A DNA stretch of 64,000 nucleotides from NCBI GenBank assembly GCA_006384855.1, contig VCJN01002862.1:62501-126500 (forward strand), read 5' to 3'. Within the stretch, counting starts at the first letter, position 1. Every line of letters starts with the position of its first letter. The translations under genes were made by a program, and so were the position numbers. Positions 10,834 to 23,100 of this stretch are shown here, piece after piece. The DNA is from Tetraselmis striata (taxonomy: Eukaryota; Chlorophyta; Chlorodendrophyceae; Chlorodendrales; Chlorodendraceae). The notes below the pieces were generated by a model, which did not search any database, was not told the DNA's origin, and saw nothing but the letters and a program-made list of their open reading frames with translations.

Positions 10834-12912
10834 CGGGCATACGCGTCGCCGAGGTGGCCAGGAGTAGCCGCATGGAGGCGGCCCCATGCCTCGCGCACCG
10901 CCGCGGCGCAGCTGGCCGACCCACGAGCATCGTTGAGGAAGTGGTCATACCGGCGGGCGGAAGAAGCTGCGTTGAAGCTGCATCGGCCAAGTACGGACTC
11001 AATCTGTGGGTCAAAGAAAGCATGGTTGGGGGGTCGTGTTGGTGTCAGAGTTCCTAGTGAGGAACCTTGGGAGGATGATGTCATTCATGCAGCCGATGAA
11101 GGCGGCATCACGAACGGTAGCCATGCGGGGGATGCTACCGCCCATCAACCGAGTGGGGAGCTAAAGCATGTTGCGCGCCATGGCCACTGCATCCTCGATC
11201 AAAGTAGCCGCCTCTGCTGCCATTGATGGGGTCAGGATCGTGCAGAAACTCCGCCAGGAAATCGGCGACCACCGTAGTGGTGCCGAAGCCGTACGTGGAG
11301 GGATCCAAAAAAGCCCCAGACACCCGCTCGATCGCCGTGAGGACGGTGGCATCTACCGCCGCCTCCGCGAAGGCCTCCACCTCGGACGGGAGACAGTTGC
11401 GGAACCAATACCCCGCCATGTGCTGCATGCAATGCTTGAGCATGGCCCATGCTTGGTGACGCAGGGCGTGCCTGGGTGCATCGACGGCTGAGCTTTGGTT
11501 GATAGGAGCTTGCTCAAGGTGGCGTCTACCTCTTCTTGTAGCTCCTCCGCATTGCCGCGCATGTAGGCCTGCACATATCTTGATGGCGATCTGAGCGGCA
11601 CGTTTAGGACCGGGATGCCATGTATGGTGGCCATCCAGCTCGGGCCACTCGATGTCGGCCGGAGCTTTACGCCACGCGGCCTCCGTATGTGTCCGCCTTG
11701 TACGCGTGCATCTTGTCGAATAAGCGCATCTCAAGCCCAACGGACGCCTTGATGGACGTGCGGACGGCGTGAAGGGCCGGCCAAACGTGCTCCGGGAGGC
11801 CCACCAAATATCCATCGTCGGCGTTGGATATTTGGATATTTGGACATCGTCGGAGTTGGATATCCGAAGCGCCGCCCCGTCTTTGACCTCCAACGTGCTG
11901 ACGCACTCTTGCACCTTGGGGTAAATCGCGACGCAGAAGGAAGTCGTGGCCAACGGCGCGCCCTGTTGCACGCCGTTCTCCAAACGCAATATGGCACGGC
12001 ATCGAGAAAATTAAGTAAAGGGGCGGACCGATCGTCCACAAGCAGAAATGAATCCGTGGAGTGGTAGGCTAGGAGCGCAGGAATGACATGGTGTAGAGGA
12101 GTAGAGCAATCGATGTGGCGTTGCATGAGGGTGCGGGGCCACGCCTCGTTGTAAGCGTTGCGAATGTTGGTGTGGACGATGACGGCACGTTAGCCAAGCT
12201 TCTCGGCGATGACAGAGGCGGACGCCGTGGATGGGTACAAAGTCCCCGGCGGAAATGCCGACACCGAGCTGAGACGGCGCAAGCGTCGACACATACGCCT
12301 CCGCCTTCATGTCGTCCACCACCGCCCGCTCCGCTGCGCGCCGCTCCGCATCCCCGACTGCCATAGGCCGCACGTCCGGGACCCCGCACTCGCCTAGCTT
12401 CTTGACGGGGGCCACAAGCCTAACGGAGGCGAAAAGCCTGTTGAACCACCCGGGCATGCAACCTTGGAGGTACATTGAGGCGACCTCCGACATGGCGCGG
12501 ACCGCTGCAGGCCCCGACGCCGGGGCGTACTTGCCGACCAAGCAGCGGAGACACTCGTTGCGCATGCCAAAGGGCCCCGCCGCCACGTGCTGCTTGAGTT
12601 GTTGGTACGGCATGCGCATGCCCACCGCCATGCCGGCCTCGTCGACCGGAATATCATGCGCGGCGTCTGGGATCGGGTGGCCACAAGACAGGTGCTTGTT
12701 GCGCAAATGGGCGAGGATAACATGATCGGATAGGTCGCCGTACTTATAGTGGTAACGTGTTGGTAGCGGCTGGCGGCAACCGGCCGCGCGGGAGACACTA
12801 CGACCGCTAGTTGTAGCCGCCACTGGTACGATGACTTGTACCGGCTCGCTGTGAGACACCCGCACTCGTACATGGCACCTCTGCCGCTGTCATCGACGAT
12901 ACATGATAACAA
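10785..12912 (-). mobile_element. Decayed reverse transcriptase, non-LTR (LINE-like) type
   Basis: Successive minus-strand frames carry a reverse transcriptase of the endonuclease-poor, non-LTR-like kind common in algae and protists. In order, one sees RPMAVGDAERRAAE (early palm region), GVQQGAPLATTSF (the GxxQGxPL block of non-LTR enzymes), NADDGYLVG (the catalytic Asp-Asp box) and, further on, a conserved tail with AGYWFRNCLPSEVEAF and CMNDIILPRF. The reading frame changes at least twice, so it is a pseudogene. No endonuclease, RNase H, poly-A tail or 5' ORF could be found, so the element's ends are unknown. It lies downstream of, and on the same strand as, the tyrosine recombinase remnant at 13.7-14.9 kb. 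Whether they once belonged together is unclear. Confidence 0.7.
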
Positions 12913-13082
12913 TAAAGGTTGCCCCGGGTCATCGGCACCAACACTTGACCTCGCTCGCTAACTACAGTCATAGGTTTGGCAAAACCATTAAACCGTTGCC
13001 TCAATTGAACCCCGAAGGGCTAATGCATCAACCGGGTTAACCCGAGACATGGGCCTGGAGGATATTGCTCTAAAATTATAGA

Positions 13083-13148
13083 CGAGCCAGGAATCAATCC
13101 GGGGACCGCTTCCTGAGTAGGAGACCACCGCTTTGCCGAGCGGACAAA
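13083..13148 (-). other. tRNA-like sequence (decayed tRNA or SINE head)
   Basis: On the minus strand GCTCGGCAAAGCGGTGG resembles an internal A box/D-arm. About 35 nt later GGATTGATTCC closely resembles a B box (GGTTCGANTCC) inside a CCCGG/CCTGG stem with a 7-nt loop. The acceptor and anticodon stems do not pair well, so a functional tRNA is unlikely. Confidence 0.3.
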
Positions 13149-13689
13149 CAACAAGGCATGATACATGATAGCTTTGCGCTCATCAATAACCGCAAACGGC
13201 CACTACTACTAGGCTATTATATAGATAGCGACGACGATAACAAAAGGACTATATAAGTATTGTGTCGCCGCTTATATTAGTATGCGTCATCGCGACATAC
13301 AATATTATTTCAAGCTGAGTCTTGTTTTGCCAAAAATGTCGCGCAGGCTGTTATACACGGACAAGAGCCGCAAGAGCCGAAATTGCTTGGCGGGAAGGTT
13401 AATGGAAAACGTGGACGAGGGAAAACGGAGTCAGAGGGGTGCTTTGTGTAAGACAATGAAGCTAGAAGATGGTGAGATCATCTCTTAGAGGGGGCGCAAC
13501 GACGGGCGAAGTAGTACCCCGTACCACTTAGCAGCAACGGTAGCCGGAAAAGCGGGAAGGAGGAAACCCCATAAACTAGTTTAGATCATTTAAAAATTGA
13601 GTCTTGTTTCGCCAGCGAACGCGAGGAGCGAACGAAGAGAGCGGTAGATTGACGAAGAAGGGGTAGCGCCATGTCACAAAGGGGGCACC

Positions 13690-14856
13690 GGGAAGGCCAC
13701 CGCTGTGGAGTCTTGTTGAGCTTGGAAGTGGCGAAGGGGCGCGATGTGGCCGAAGGAGAACCACGCGATGGGTGAAGGGACGACGCTGGGATCGATGTAG
13801 TTCAGAACGACGTCGAAGTTTGTGGCCCAGCCGCATTGGTGACGGATGTGGGATAGCGGAACTCCGATGGCGTTAGCAGCAAGACTGCACCCTCGCGCAA
13901 GCTGTGAGAGCTACATGAAATGCCCGCGGGAAGGGCGGCGCCAGTGAGACGAACGGTCGTAGAGAGCAAGTCTCACATTGTAGCAGCAGTCCGAAATTTG
14001 GACTGCTCGCTCGAGGCGACCGCCGAGAAGTTTGTCTCGGCCAAGGCAACATGGACCAAGAGGCGTAAAGGGCGTTGTCGATGAAGTGGTGTAGGAGATG
14101 GGCGACCCGGGATGTTGCGATGACACGGCGGGAAGGAGTAGCACACGTAGGTCGCCGGGGACGCGCCGGCCGGCGCGTCCCTTCTCTCGGTATACACATG
14201 CATGGTGATGTTGTAGGAGTCAATATGCATGTCCCGCACTCTGCATGCCACGCCAGTTAAGTCTCCGTGCATAGAACATGGAGCTGACTACCGAGGCCAT
14301 GAGGGCTTGGAAGTCATATTAATACCCGGGGGGGGGGGGGGGGGTGTGGACACAATTAGCTCGGCCCGCTCGACGAAGCTGTACCCGACATCATCATGCG
14401 ACGGGACTCGTAAAGGGGCAGCTTCCATGCGGCGTTGCCTTAGCAGCAAGCCACGACGCGCGGCGGTGAGGTGCATGCTGTCCTTGGCGATGGGGTCGAT
14501 GTCGTGCATCGAAGAACGTGTTGATTGCTGAAAGGCAGGGATGCAACGACTTAGCCCCAATGTGGCCCCGTTCACAATCCAAGCGACGTTAGTAGCAGTG
14601 GACGGACGACAATAGCAGTGGTCGCCTACAACGGGGTGATGTTCCCGGAGTCGTGACCAAACTCCGCGAACAGCTTGACGGCGTAGCGGACGAGCGTCTC
14701 GGCGGTTAGGGAGCGGGAGAGCATATTATCGAGAGGTTGTTGCCCCAACTCGTTCGAACCGAACGCTTCATCTTGTAGACGGGACCGGAGTGAAACAAAC
14801 CATGGGGCCGCAGTTTTGGGCTCGTCAGTTACGTGAGTTCGACGCTTGGCCGACAT
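13690..14856 (-). mobile_element. Tyrosine recombinase remnant (Crypton/DIRS-like), broken
   Basis: Pieces of a tyrosine recombinase appear in the expected order on the minus strand. The N-terminal core-binding part begins near 14856 and includes LTAETLVRYAVKLFAEFG, followed near 14530 by SLHPCLSAIN, typical of algal mobile-element recombinases. The catalytic end near 13780-13870 includes SHIRHQCGWATN and then VVLNYIDPSV, which carries the likely nucleophilic Tyr. The gene is broken several times. Such enzymes come from Cryptons or from DIRS/Ngaro-type retroelements. No split direct or inverted repeats were found to decide between them. It looks old. Confidence 0.7.
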
Positions 14857-15545
14857 AGTAACATGGGACGGTTCATTTCAGCAAGGTGAGAGGCCGCACC
14901 GCGGTTAGGTTTCCGGCTGATGGCCGGTAATTGCTTGACGGGGTACTCAGGGCACCAATAGGGTTTGTGGGGCAAGGTTCAGGTAGGAGGGCCGCCCCGC
15001 GGGCCCGTCGCGCTTGTAGCGCCTGTCCCGCGCGTAACGTACACGCCCTAAAGATGGTTGTTGCGAGCCATTTGAAACACGTAGTGTAACTTACAACATG
15101 GCGCATTGTAGAGCCGCCATGTGCAGTTTGTGCGGATGGTGGAGCCGCACTCGGCTACTGTGGCCGTAAGAAGCGCCACACCAAAGAATGTCTAAATGAA
15201 GTATGCGGTAGAGTGGGGGGAGGGGGCGGGGCGGGAGGGGGGGGGGGGGGGTGTTCCGGACCGGACACATGGCGCTCATCCCGCCGCTGAGATGCCAGGG
15301 TTCGCTGTGCGGCGGTCACCGAGAGGCGACCCCGCAGAGCGCTATTGCAGCTCCGACGAAAGGCGCCCCACGCCGTCACTCGTGCTCATCTCCGCGACCG
15401 CGACCGCGACCGCCACCATGCCCACGTCCGCCACGCCCGCGTCGCACGAGCGCCGCCGCCGCCCGAGCGGCAGCGGTCGCCTTCGCGCTATTGGCGGCCG
15501 TCGCATATAATTACATGAGCTAGCAGCAGAAGGCGATATCGGAAA
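14857..15545. other. GC-rich spacer, no recognised gene
   Basis: Flanks the recombinase remnant on its upstream side. Holds a G-run at about 15239-15251 and only low-complexity frames. Confidence 0.4.
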
Positions 15546-15992
15546 TCACCAAAATAAAAGGCAATCAGAAAGGTCCTCTACAGCGACTGCGGGGACCGTC
15601 GCATATAATACCCGACGCTCGTAGTCCTTCATAAGGTCCCCGTAGTCCTTCATTAATTGCAGACCCCAAATGCTCGGTTGTGGGCTGAAAATGCTAAGCC
15701 CGCAGTACGTCCAACACACCTTGGTCACCGTGCACGCCCGCTTGATCTCGGCGAGCCTCCGCAGGAAGGCTAAACGAAAGCGAAACGCCTTGTAGACGGC
15801 TTCATTGTGTTTCCGGGCGCGCGAGGTAGAGGGTGAATTCTTGAATAGTAGCAGGGACGTAGGGTAACAGCTCGTCGAGAGCCACAGAGCAACCATGTGG
15901 GCTCCAAAACACGGCATCCAAAGATACTCCTCTAGAGCCGGCAGACGCCGGTCATCTTGCTTGAGGTAGATTTTCGTCAGGTCGCGACGCAA
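15546..15992 (-). CDS. Unrecognised 148-residue open frame
   Basis: A single open frame without a recognised domain. It has a plausible mixed amino-acid composition (aromatics, charged residues, two Cys-containing hydrophobic stretches) rather than the Pro/Arg/Ala skew of chance frames here. Near its end the peptide LMKDYGD-LMKDYE is a tandem repeat. No introns, promoter or homologue can be assigned. It could be an exon, part of the neighbouring mobile remnants, or chance. Confidence 0.25.
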   Translation of the reverse strand: MRRDLTKIYLKQDDRRLPALEEYLWMPCFGAHMVALWLSTSCYPTSLLLFKNSPSTSRARKHNEAVYKAFRFRLAFLRRLAEIKRACTVTKVCWTYCGLSIFSPQPSIWGLQLMKDYGDLMKDYERRVLYATVPAVAVEDLSDCLLFW

Positions 15993-16182
15993 AAAGGAAG
16001 TGCCCGTGCACTCGGCTCCGATGACCGGTCGAACGTCCTCGTAACCAGACCCCGCTCGCTACAACGGCTCTACCACCGCGAGGCACTCGTCCTCGTCACT
16101 CCCGGATTTTGCTCCGAAACAGCCGCTGTGGGCTAGCTCGGGCACAATAATGCGGCTCCCTCACTAGTGCGGGGGCGCACTG

Positions 16183-16704
16183 TGCGACAGTCTAGAGTGC
16201 CTCACGCAGGTCAAGCAGACAAGGCTGTCGTAAACACACAGAAGGCAGCAGAGAGAAAGAAACAATGGTTACAACGTTGTCACCACCCGCCGCTATTTAT
16301 GCTTATGGCTAGCTCACAGCTAGCCACCACCAAGCGGCACGCGCACTGCTAAGCGCGTCACCGTGGAGAGTCGTGCCTCGAAGTGTCGAACAGGAGGTCG
16401 TCGCTTAGAGACCTCCGCACATGTAGTTGACACATCAGTTTATACACAAGTATACAACTGATGTTACAGAGGCAGGTGCATTATACATATATGCCCACTA
16501 CGGGTACGCACATGCGTATTATCCCGTAACTACTACTGAACAGTGTACCGGTACCAGTAGGACTCGTCTCATGATTCATCATCCACCAGTACTCGTATTG
16601 TGGCGCGTGACACACGCGCGCACACATACGATACAGCAGGTACTCGTACATGAATGATGCTACGATCATACAGTACCCGTACAGAGTATGCCATTATTGT
16701 CACA
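16183..16704 (-). repeat. LTR of Gypsy element A (3' LTR)
   Basis: About 522 bp bounded by TGCGACAG and the TGTCACA end (plus-strand reading), next to the polypurine tract seen as CTACATCTCTCCCCCC on the plus strand. It shares blocks such as TTGTCACCACCCGC and TCACACTACATCTC with the LTRs at 19.7, 26.4 and 33.0 kb but is clearly diverged in its middle, so it belongs to a sister subfamily. Confidence 0.8.
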
Positions 16705-19704
16705 CTACATCTCTCCCCCCTTGACAACAGTGTGAAATAGCATTCCACATGCAGTTTAATTTGCAGTCGGCACACGTGCCGGGTATTTATGCATATGCTC
16801 CACAAATTCAGGTGACTTTACAAAGTCCAACCATTTGGGAGTAGCCATAAAATCCTGCAATGCTATTGTCCTTTTAACATCAAACAAACGATGCCAAACA
16901 GGGGCAATAGACTCATCCGCAAAGTGAACAAGAAATTGCAACTGAGTACCACGTAAACCGGGCATGGAACCGATTTTAATGCTGGTAATCTTGTCAATCT
17001 CATACTCATCATCAGAGTCGTCACTGGTACCAACAACAAGAGGTACATGCGGGCGCAACGGCGCAGTGGGACAGGGTCTCAAGTTATTAACATGAAATAC
17101 TGGGTGCAACTTAACACCAGCAGGTAATTTCAGTCGATAACTATGACCGCCAATTTTCTCTACAATAGAAAATGGGCCAAGCTGCTTGTCCATAAGCTTT
17201 TTGCAAGGCTGACCTTTGACCTTAAGCAGACGGGTATCCACAGATACTCTATCTCCAACATTGAAGATAGGAGGATTGCGCTGTTGCCTAACACTAGGTC
17301 GAACAGTCAATTCATCTTTATGGACAGCCAACACTGACCGAACCAACTCGTGAATCTCCTTCATATCTTGGATACGTTGTTGAGCATCACGAGAGAATGC
17401 TATTGTTGGTCTCATACCAAACAATACATCCGGAGGCGTTTCAGGATTGAAACCATACATAACCTCAAATGGTGCATGCTCAATGCCAAGTGCTTTGTTG
17501 GAATTATACGCAAATTCCATCAATGGTAACTGGTCTACCCAGTTTGAACCATCGAAACAACAAAACGCACGAGCCAACTCAGTGACTATGGCATTAATGC
17601 GTTCGGTCAAACCATCTGTTTCAGGATGTTGGCCACTAGACATGTTCAATTTAGTGCCAAGTCTCCGCCACAGAGTTTGCCAGAATGCAGACAGGAACCG
17701 TGGATCTCTATCAGAGACGATCACACGAGGTATTCCATGCAGCATGAATACTTCCTTCAGAAATAATTCAGCTGCCTGTCCACCAGTCACGTTGACTGTG
17801 GTTGGAATAAATGTGCTTGCCGGGACAGATGGCAACACACAACCAACATAGTATTATAACCATTACTCTCAGGTAACTCGGTTATAAAATCCAAACCAAC
17901 CGTATGCCATGGACGTGGCGGTACTGGTAAGGGCTGTGTTGGTGCAGGTGGCTGCGGACGTGCACGAACACGCCGGCACACCGAACATTGTTCACAATAG
18001 GCGTGTGCGTGCTTCATGTCGTATGCGTGTCCACCAAAAACGGTCCAAGGCACGTGCCAAGGTGCTTGCATAAGCACGGTGACCAACAGAATCATGTAGC
18101 TCATACAATATCTTATTGATGATGTCACGATTGGTTGGTATGCAAAGACGTCCATGTCTCCAAAAATAACCATCGTGCTCTACCACATGACCGGACTGCT
18201 TCCACCCCCCCCCCCCCCATAAGGAGTAGAACGCGTCCTCTGCATATCCAGCCTTAATAAGGTGGAGAATATTGTCATCAAGGCTAAGTGACGACGCACT
18301 TACAGCCGACAATACCGCAGTACATGGGCGATGTTCACTCACGAGTGATTCAGCCGCGTCCGGCACATCCCCGGTCCAATATAAGCCACCGAAACCAATC
18401 GGCTTAAAATCCGGTCTACGCGACAACGGATCGGCTTCATTCCACTTGCCCTTTCGGTATGCAAGAGATATGGACCCAACAAACGGCTGCAAGTCGCGTA
18501 CATAGCGCACTTGTCGCCGGTTCAACCTTTCTGCCGGTTGCCTGAGCAGATGACGCAGGGTGTCATGATCTGAGACAACAAGGAATCGACAGCACCCTTC
18601 AAGGTAACAACGCCAGTGCTTAATTGATTCACAGACAGCCAAAGCTTCCAAATCATAAGCACTGTAGGTATTACCACGCTCAGCTGCATTCAGCTTTCGC
18701 GCCCAGTAACTCACTGGTTGAGGACCTCCTCCTTGGTCCTGCAGTAGCACTGCAGCAAGCCCTACGTTGGACGCATCTGTCGCTACGGTGAACGTCGCAT
18801 CCGCCCCCATGGAAGGAATGGAAAGACACGGAGCGGAAATCAGTCGCAGACGAAGGGTCTCAAAGGCTTCCTGACACGCCTGGTGACCAGTCAACATGAA
18901 CTGGTTTAGACTTACGCAATAAGTCAGTCAATGGTGCAGTTAAATCACTGAAATGATGAATAAACTTAGAGTAGAAATTGCAGAATTGTACAAAACTTCT
19001 GACTTCACTCTGAGTTTTAGGGACAGGCCAATCCCTAACTGCAGCCACTTTGGCCTCTGAAACAGACAACTTACCATCAGCGACGGTATACCCCAAATAA
19101 TCCATAGATTGCATGCCAAAGAAACATTTCTTTAATTGCAACCTCAGATTATATTCATTCAGTTTCTCAAAAACTAAACGAAGGTGCTTTATGTGGTCAT
19201 CATAATTATCTGAATATATACATATATCATCCAGATACACCACCACAAAGTCACGCAAAAATGGTCTCAAGATGTCATTCATCATGCGCTGGAAAGTGGC
19301 TGGGGCATTGCACAAACCAAATGGCATTGCAGTCCACTCCCATAGACCATCAGGTGTCTGAAACGCTGTCTTGTGGATGTCCTCCTCTGCAATGGCAACC
19401 TGCCAATAACCTGATGCTAAATCCAGATGGGTATAGCAACGGGCATTGCGGAGAGAATCCAACGTTTCATCAATTCGCGGCAAAGGATACATATCCTTTC
19501 GAGTGACCTCGTTCAGCCCACGAAAATCGAAACACACAACCGAAGGATCCATCTGCCTTCTAACAAAAAGAATAGGCGAACAAAACCAGATTGACTAGGG
19601 AAGAACAGTCCCGCGGCCCATCGCATTTTTGAGGTTGGCGATTCCATTCAGACACGTTCAGCGGGAGACAATCGATTAGTTCTTTGGGCGTCCGTTTCAT
19701 TTTC
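16183..19704 (-). mobile_element. Ty3/Gypsy element A, truncated and broken
   Basis: Minus-strand remnant with its 3' LTR, an integrase region (about 16.8-18.1 kb, ending in a chromodomain-like tail), RNase H (about 18.4-18.9 kb) and reverse transcriptase (about 18.9-19.6 kb, with the YLDDICIYS catalytic box). Gag, protease and the 5' LTR are absent. Its sequence stops abruptly where the LTR of element B begins at 19705, and it does not resume beyond element C. It is broken, with a few interruptions, and is the oldest-looking of the three by divergence from B and C. Confidence 0.9.
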
Positions 19705-20191
19705 TGCGACAGTCTCAACAGGATAGAGACCGCAGGGACAAACAAAGGTGGGTGTGCAGTGGTGGTGCAAAGGCGAGAGGCTACAGTGTTTTTCTGAATA
19801 CAATAATTGTTACAAGTTGTCACCACCCGCTGCTACAAATAATCTAGCTATCGTCGGCACTGGCCATCAGGCCATGCCGACCACTAGCAGCACGCCCACT
19901 GCCAAGGGCGTCACCATGGAGAATCAGACAGTAGGCAGAACGTCAGCCCCGTCATTGTACGGCAATACATAACATATCCCCTGCACTGTCAAGGATAGAA
20001 TATATCTGACAGACAGGCAGACATAATTATATATAATACAGCAGGCCGATATACGAGTACTCGTGCGCGTGACACACGCGCACTCGTACTCTAGTACCCG
20101 TAGAATGTACATCATTCAGTGGTACCGGCTCTCGTACTGTATTATGCCAAAGATAGCGCATGACAAGTTACAAGTCAGTATAACTGTCACA
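19705..20191 (-). repeat. Gypsy LTR 1 (3' LTR of element B)
   Basis: 487 bp. In element orientation it starts TGTGACAG and ends CTGTCGCA, an 8-bp near-perfect inverted terminus. It is followed inward by the polypurine tract. It differs from LTR 2 by roughly 2-3% by eye. Confidence 0.93.
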
Positions 20192-23100
20192 CTACATCTC
20201 TCCCCCCTTGGACAACTAAAGCAGTATTCAATTTGCAGTTGGAATCCTAGCCGGATATTTAGCCGCATGCTGCAGAAATTCATCTGACTCAGCAAATTGC
20301 AGCCACATCGGCGTATCCAGAAAACCTTGCAAAGCAACAGTTCGTTTTACATCAAACAAACGATGCCAAACAGGTGCAATAGTTTTATCTGCAAAGTGCA
20401 CCAAAAATTGCAATTGAGTACCTTTGCGTCCTGGCATCAAGCCAACTTCGACAGCAGATATCTTTCTCAATTTCAAACTCTTGGCTATCAGGATCCTCCT
20501 CAGAACCCGTGACCAATGGCACAACCGGTCGAATAGGTGCAGTCGGACAAGGCCGCAAACTATTCACATGGAAAACCGGATGCAACTTCATCCCCGGAGG
20601 TAACTGCAACCGGAAACTATAATTGCCAATCTTCTCAATAATCGGAAAAGGACCCAACTGCCTATCCATTAACTTCTGGTTAGGTTGGCCTTTGATTTTC
20701 AGAAAGCGAGTTACAATACTCACTTTATCTCCAATATTGAAAACGGGAACATCCCTCTGTTGCCTTTCCGTAGGACGAACAGTTAACTCATCCTTATGAA
20801 TTGCCAAAATCGATTTGACTAAGTCATGGATGTCTTTCATATTCTGGATTTTCTGTTGAGCACTGACTGACACAGGTATTGTGGGCCTCATGGCAAACAA
20901 TAAGTCAGGAGGTGTTTCAGGATTAAATCCGTAATTAACCTCAAACGGTGTATGCTCAATACCAAGTGCACGATTAGAATTATACGAAAATTCCATCAAC
21001 GGCAATTGATCAACCCAATTGGTGCCATCAAAGCAACAAAACGCTCGAGCCAGTTCACAGACAATGGCATTGATCCTTTCAGTCAGACCATCCGTTTCAG
21101 GGTGCTGGCCACTAGACATGTTTAACTTAGTGCCTAGGCGACGCCACAAAGTCTGCCAAAAAGACGACATAAATCTCGGATCACGGTCCGAAATTATAAC
21201 CCTTGGTAAACCATGCAGCCTGTATACTTCCTTCAGAAATAACTCAGCTGAATATTCACCAGTCACAGTTTTAATCGTCGGAATAAAATGTGCTTGACGG
21301 GTTAGATGGCATACAACAACCAACATTGCATCAAAACCATTACTCACAGGTAAATCGGTAATGAAATCCAAACCAACCGAGTGCCATGGACGTGGCGGTA
21401 CTGGAAGCGGCTGCGTCGGTGCTGCCGGCTGCGGACGAGAACGTACCCGCCTACAGGTTGGACAATTATCACAATAGGCTTTCACGTCATGACGTATACG
21501 CGTCCACCAAAAACGATCCAAGGCACGTGCCAAGGTACTCTGAACAGCCCGGTGCCCAGCAGTATCATGTAACTCATACAATATTTTGTTAATGAGCTGA
21601 CGGTTCTTAGGGATGCATAGGCATTTATGCCTCCAAAAAAAAAGCCGTCATGTTTGGACACATGTCCCGACTTCATCCATCCCCCCCATTCGGAATAGAA
21701 GTCGTCTGCCACATACCCCGTTTTTTATCATGTCGAGTATGTCATCACTAAGCTTTAGAGCACTCACACTCATAGAAGCTATGGCAGCACATAGTAGGGT
21801 GCGTACACCTTCAAGTGTCTCAACCGCGTCCGGCACATCCCCGGTCCAATAAAGGCCACCGAAACTTAACGGTTTTAAATCCGGTCTACGAGACAACGGA
21901 TCTGCCTTATTCCACTTGCCTTTTCTGTACGCAAGGGACATCGAACCTACATAAGGCTTAAGTCGCGAACATAGCGAGGTTAGCGCTTATTCATCCGTTC
22001 TGTAGGTTGCCTGAGCAAATGCCGTAGGGTGTCATTGTTTGAAACAACAAGGAATCGACGGCAACCTTCAACGTAACACCTCCAATGCTTAATAGACTCA
22101 CAGATGGCTAATGCCTCTAGGTCATAAGCAGAGTAAGTATTCCCACGCTCAGCTGAATTCAGCTTCCGCGCCCAGAATGCCACTGGTTGAGAGCCTCCTC
22201 CCTGGTCCTGCAATAAAACTGCAGCTAGCCCTACGTTGGACGCATCTGTCGCTACGGTGAACGTCACATCAATGCCTATTTCCGGTATGGTCAGACAAGG
22301 TGCGGAAATCAAACGCAGACGAAGAGTCTCGAAAGCTTCCTGACAGTCAGGACTCCAGTCTACAACGGCTGGTTTTGTTTTACGTAACAAATCGGTCAAC
22401 GGAGTGGTTAAATCACTGAAATGGTGTATAAACTTGGAGTAAAAATTGCAAAATTGTACAAAACTTCGCACTTCGCTCTGAGTTTTTGGCACAGGCCAAT
22501 CTTTAACCGCAGATATTTTAGACTCAGATATCTGTAGCTTACCATCAGATACAGTATAACCCAAATACTCCATAGATGTCATCCCAAAGAAACATTTCTT
22601 TAGTTGCAAACGCTAGGTTATGTTCAGATAATTTTGCCACTACCATACGAATATGTTCTAAGTGGTCAACATAATTCTCTGAATATATACAAATATCATC
22701 AAGATACACAACCACAAATTTACGCAAAAAAGGACGTAAGATATCATTCATCATACGTTGGAAAGTTGCGGGGGCATTGCATAACCCAAATGGCATAGCA
22801 GTCCACTCTAATAAACCATCAGGTGTCTGAAATGCTGTTTTATGTATATCCTCCTCAGCTATAGCTACCTGCCAATAACCAGAGGCTAAATCTAAATGGG
22901 TATAGCATCGAGCTTTCCTCAACTCATCAAGAGTTTCATCAATACGCGGTAAGGGATACGCATCCTTCCGAGTAACATCATTGAGACCACGAAAGTCCAC
23001 ACATAACCGGAGAGATCCATCCGCCTTCCTAACAAAAAGAATAGGCGAGCCAAACTCAGATTGACTAGGACGTACAAGTCCGGCTTCAATAGCTGACTTT

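Noticed and set aside
13083-13148. Functional tRNA gene
   Set aside because: The internal boxes are suggestive, but acceptor and anticodon stems do not pair, so it is listed only as tRNA-like.
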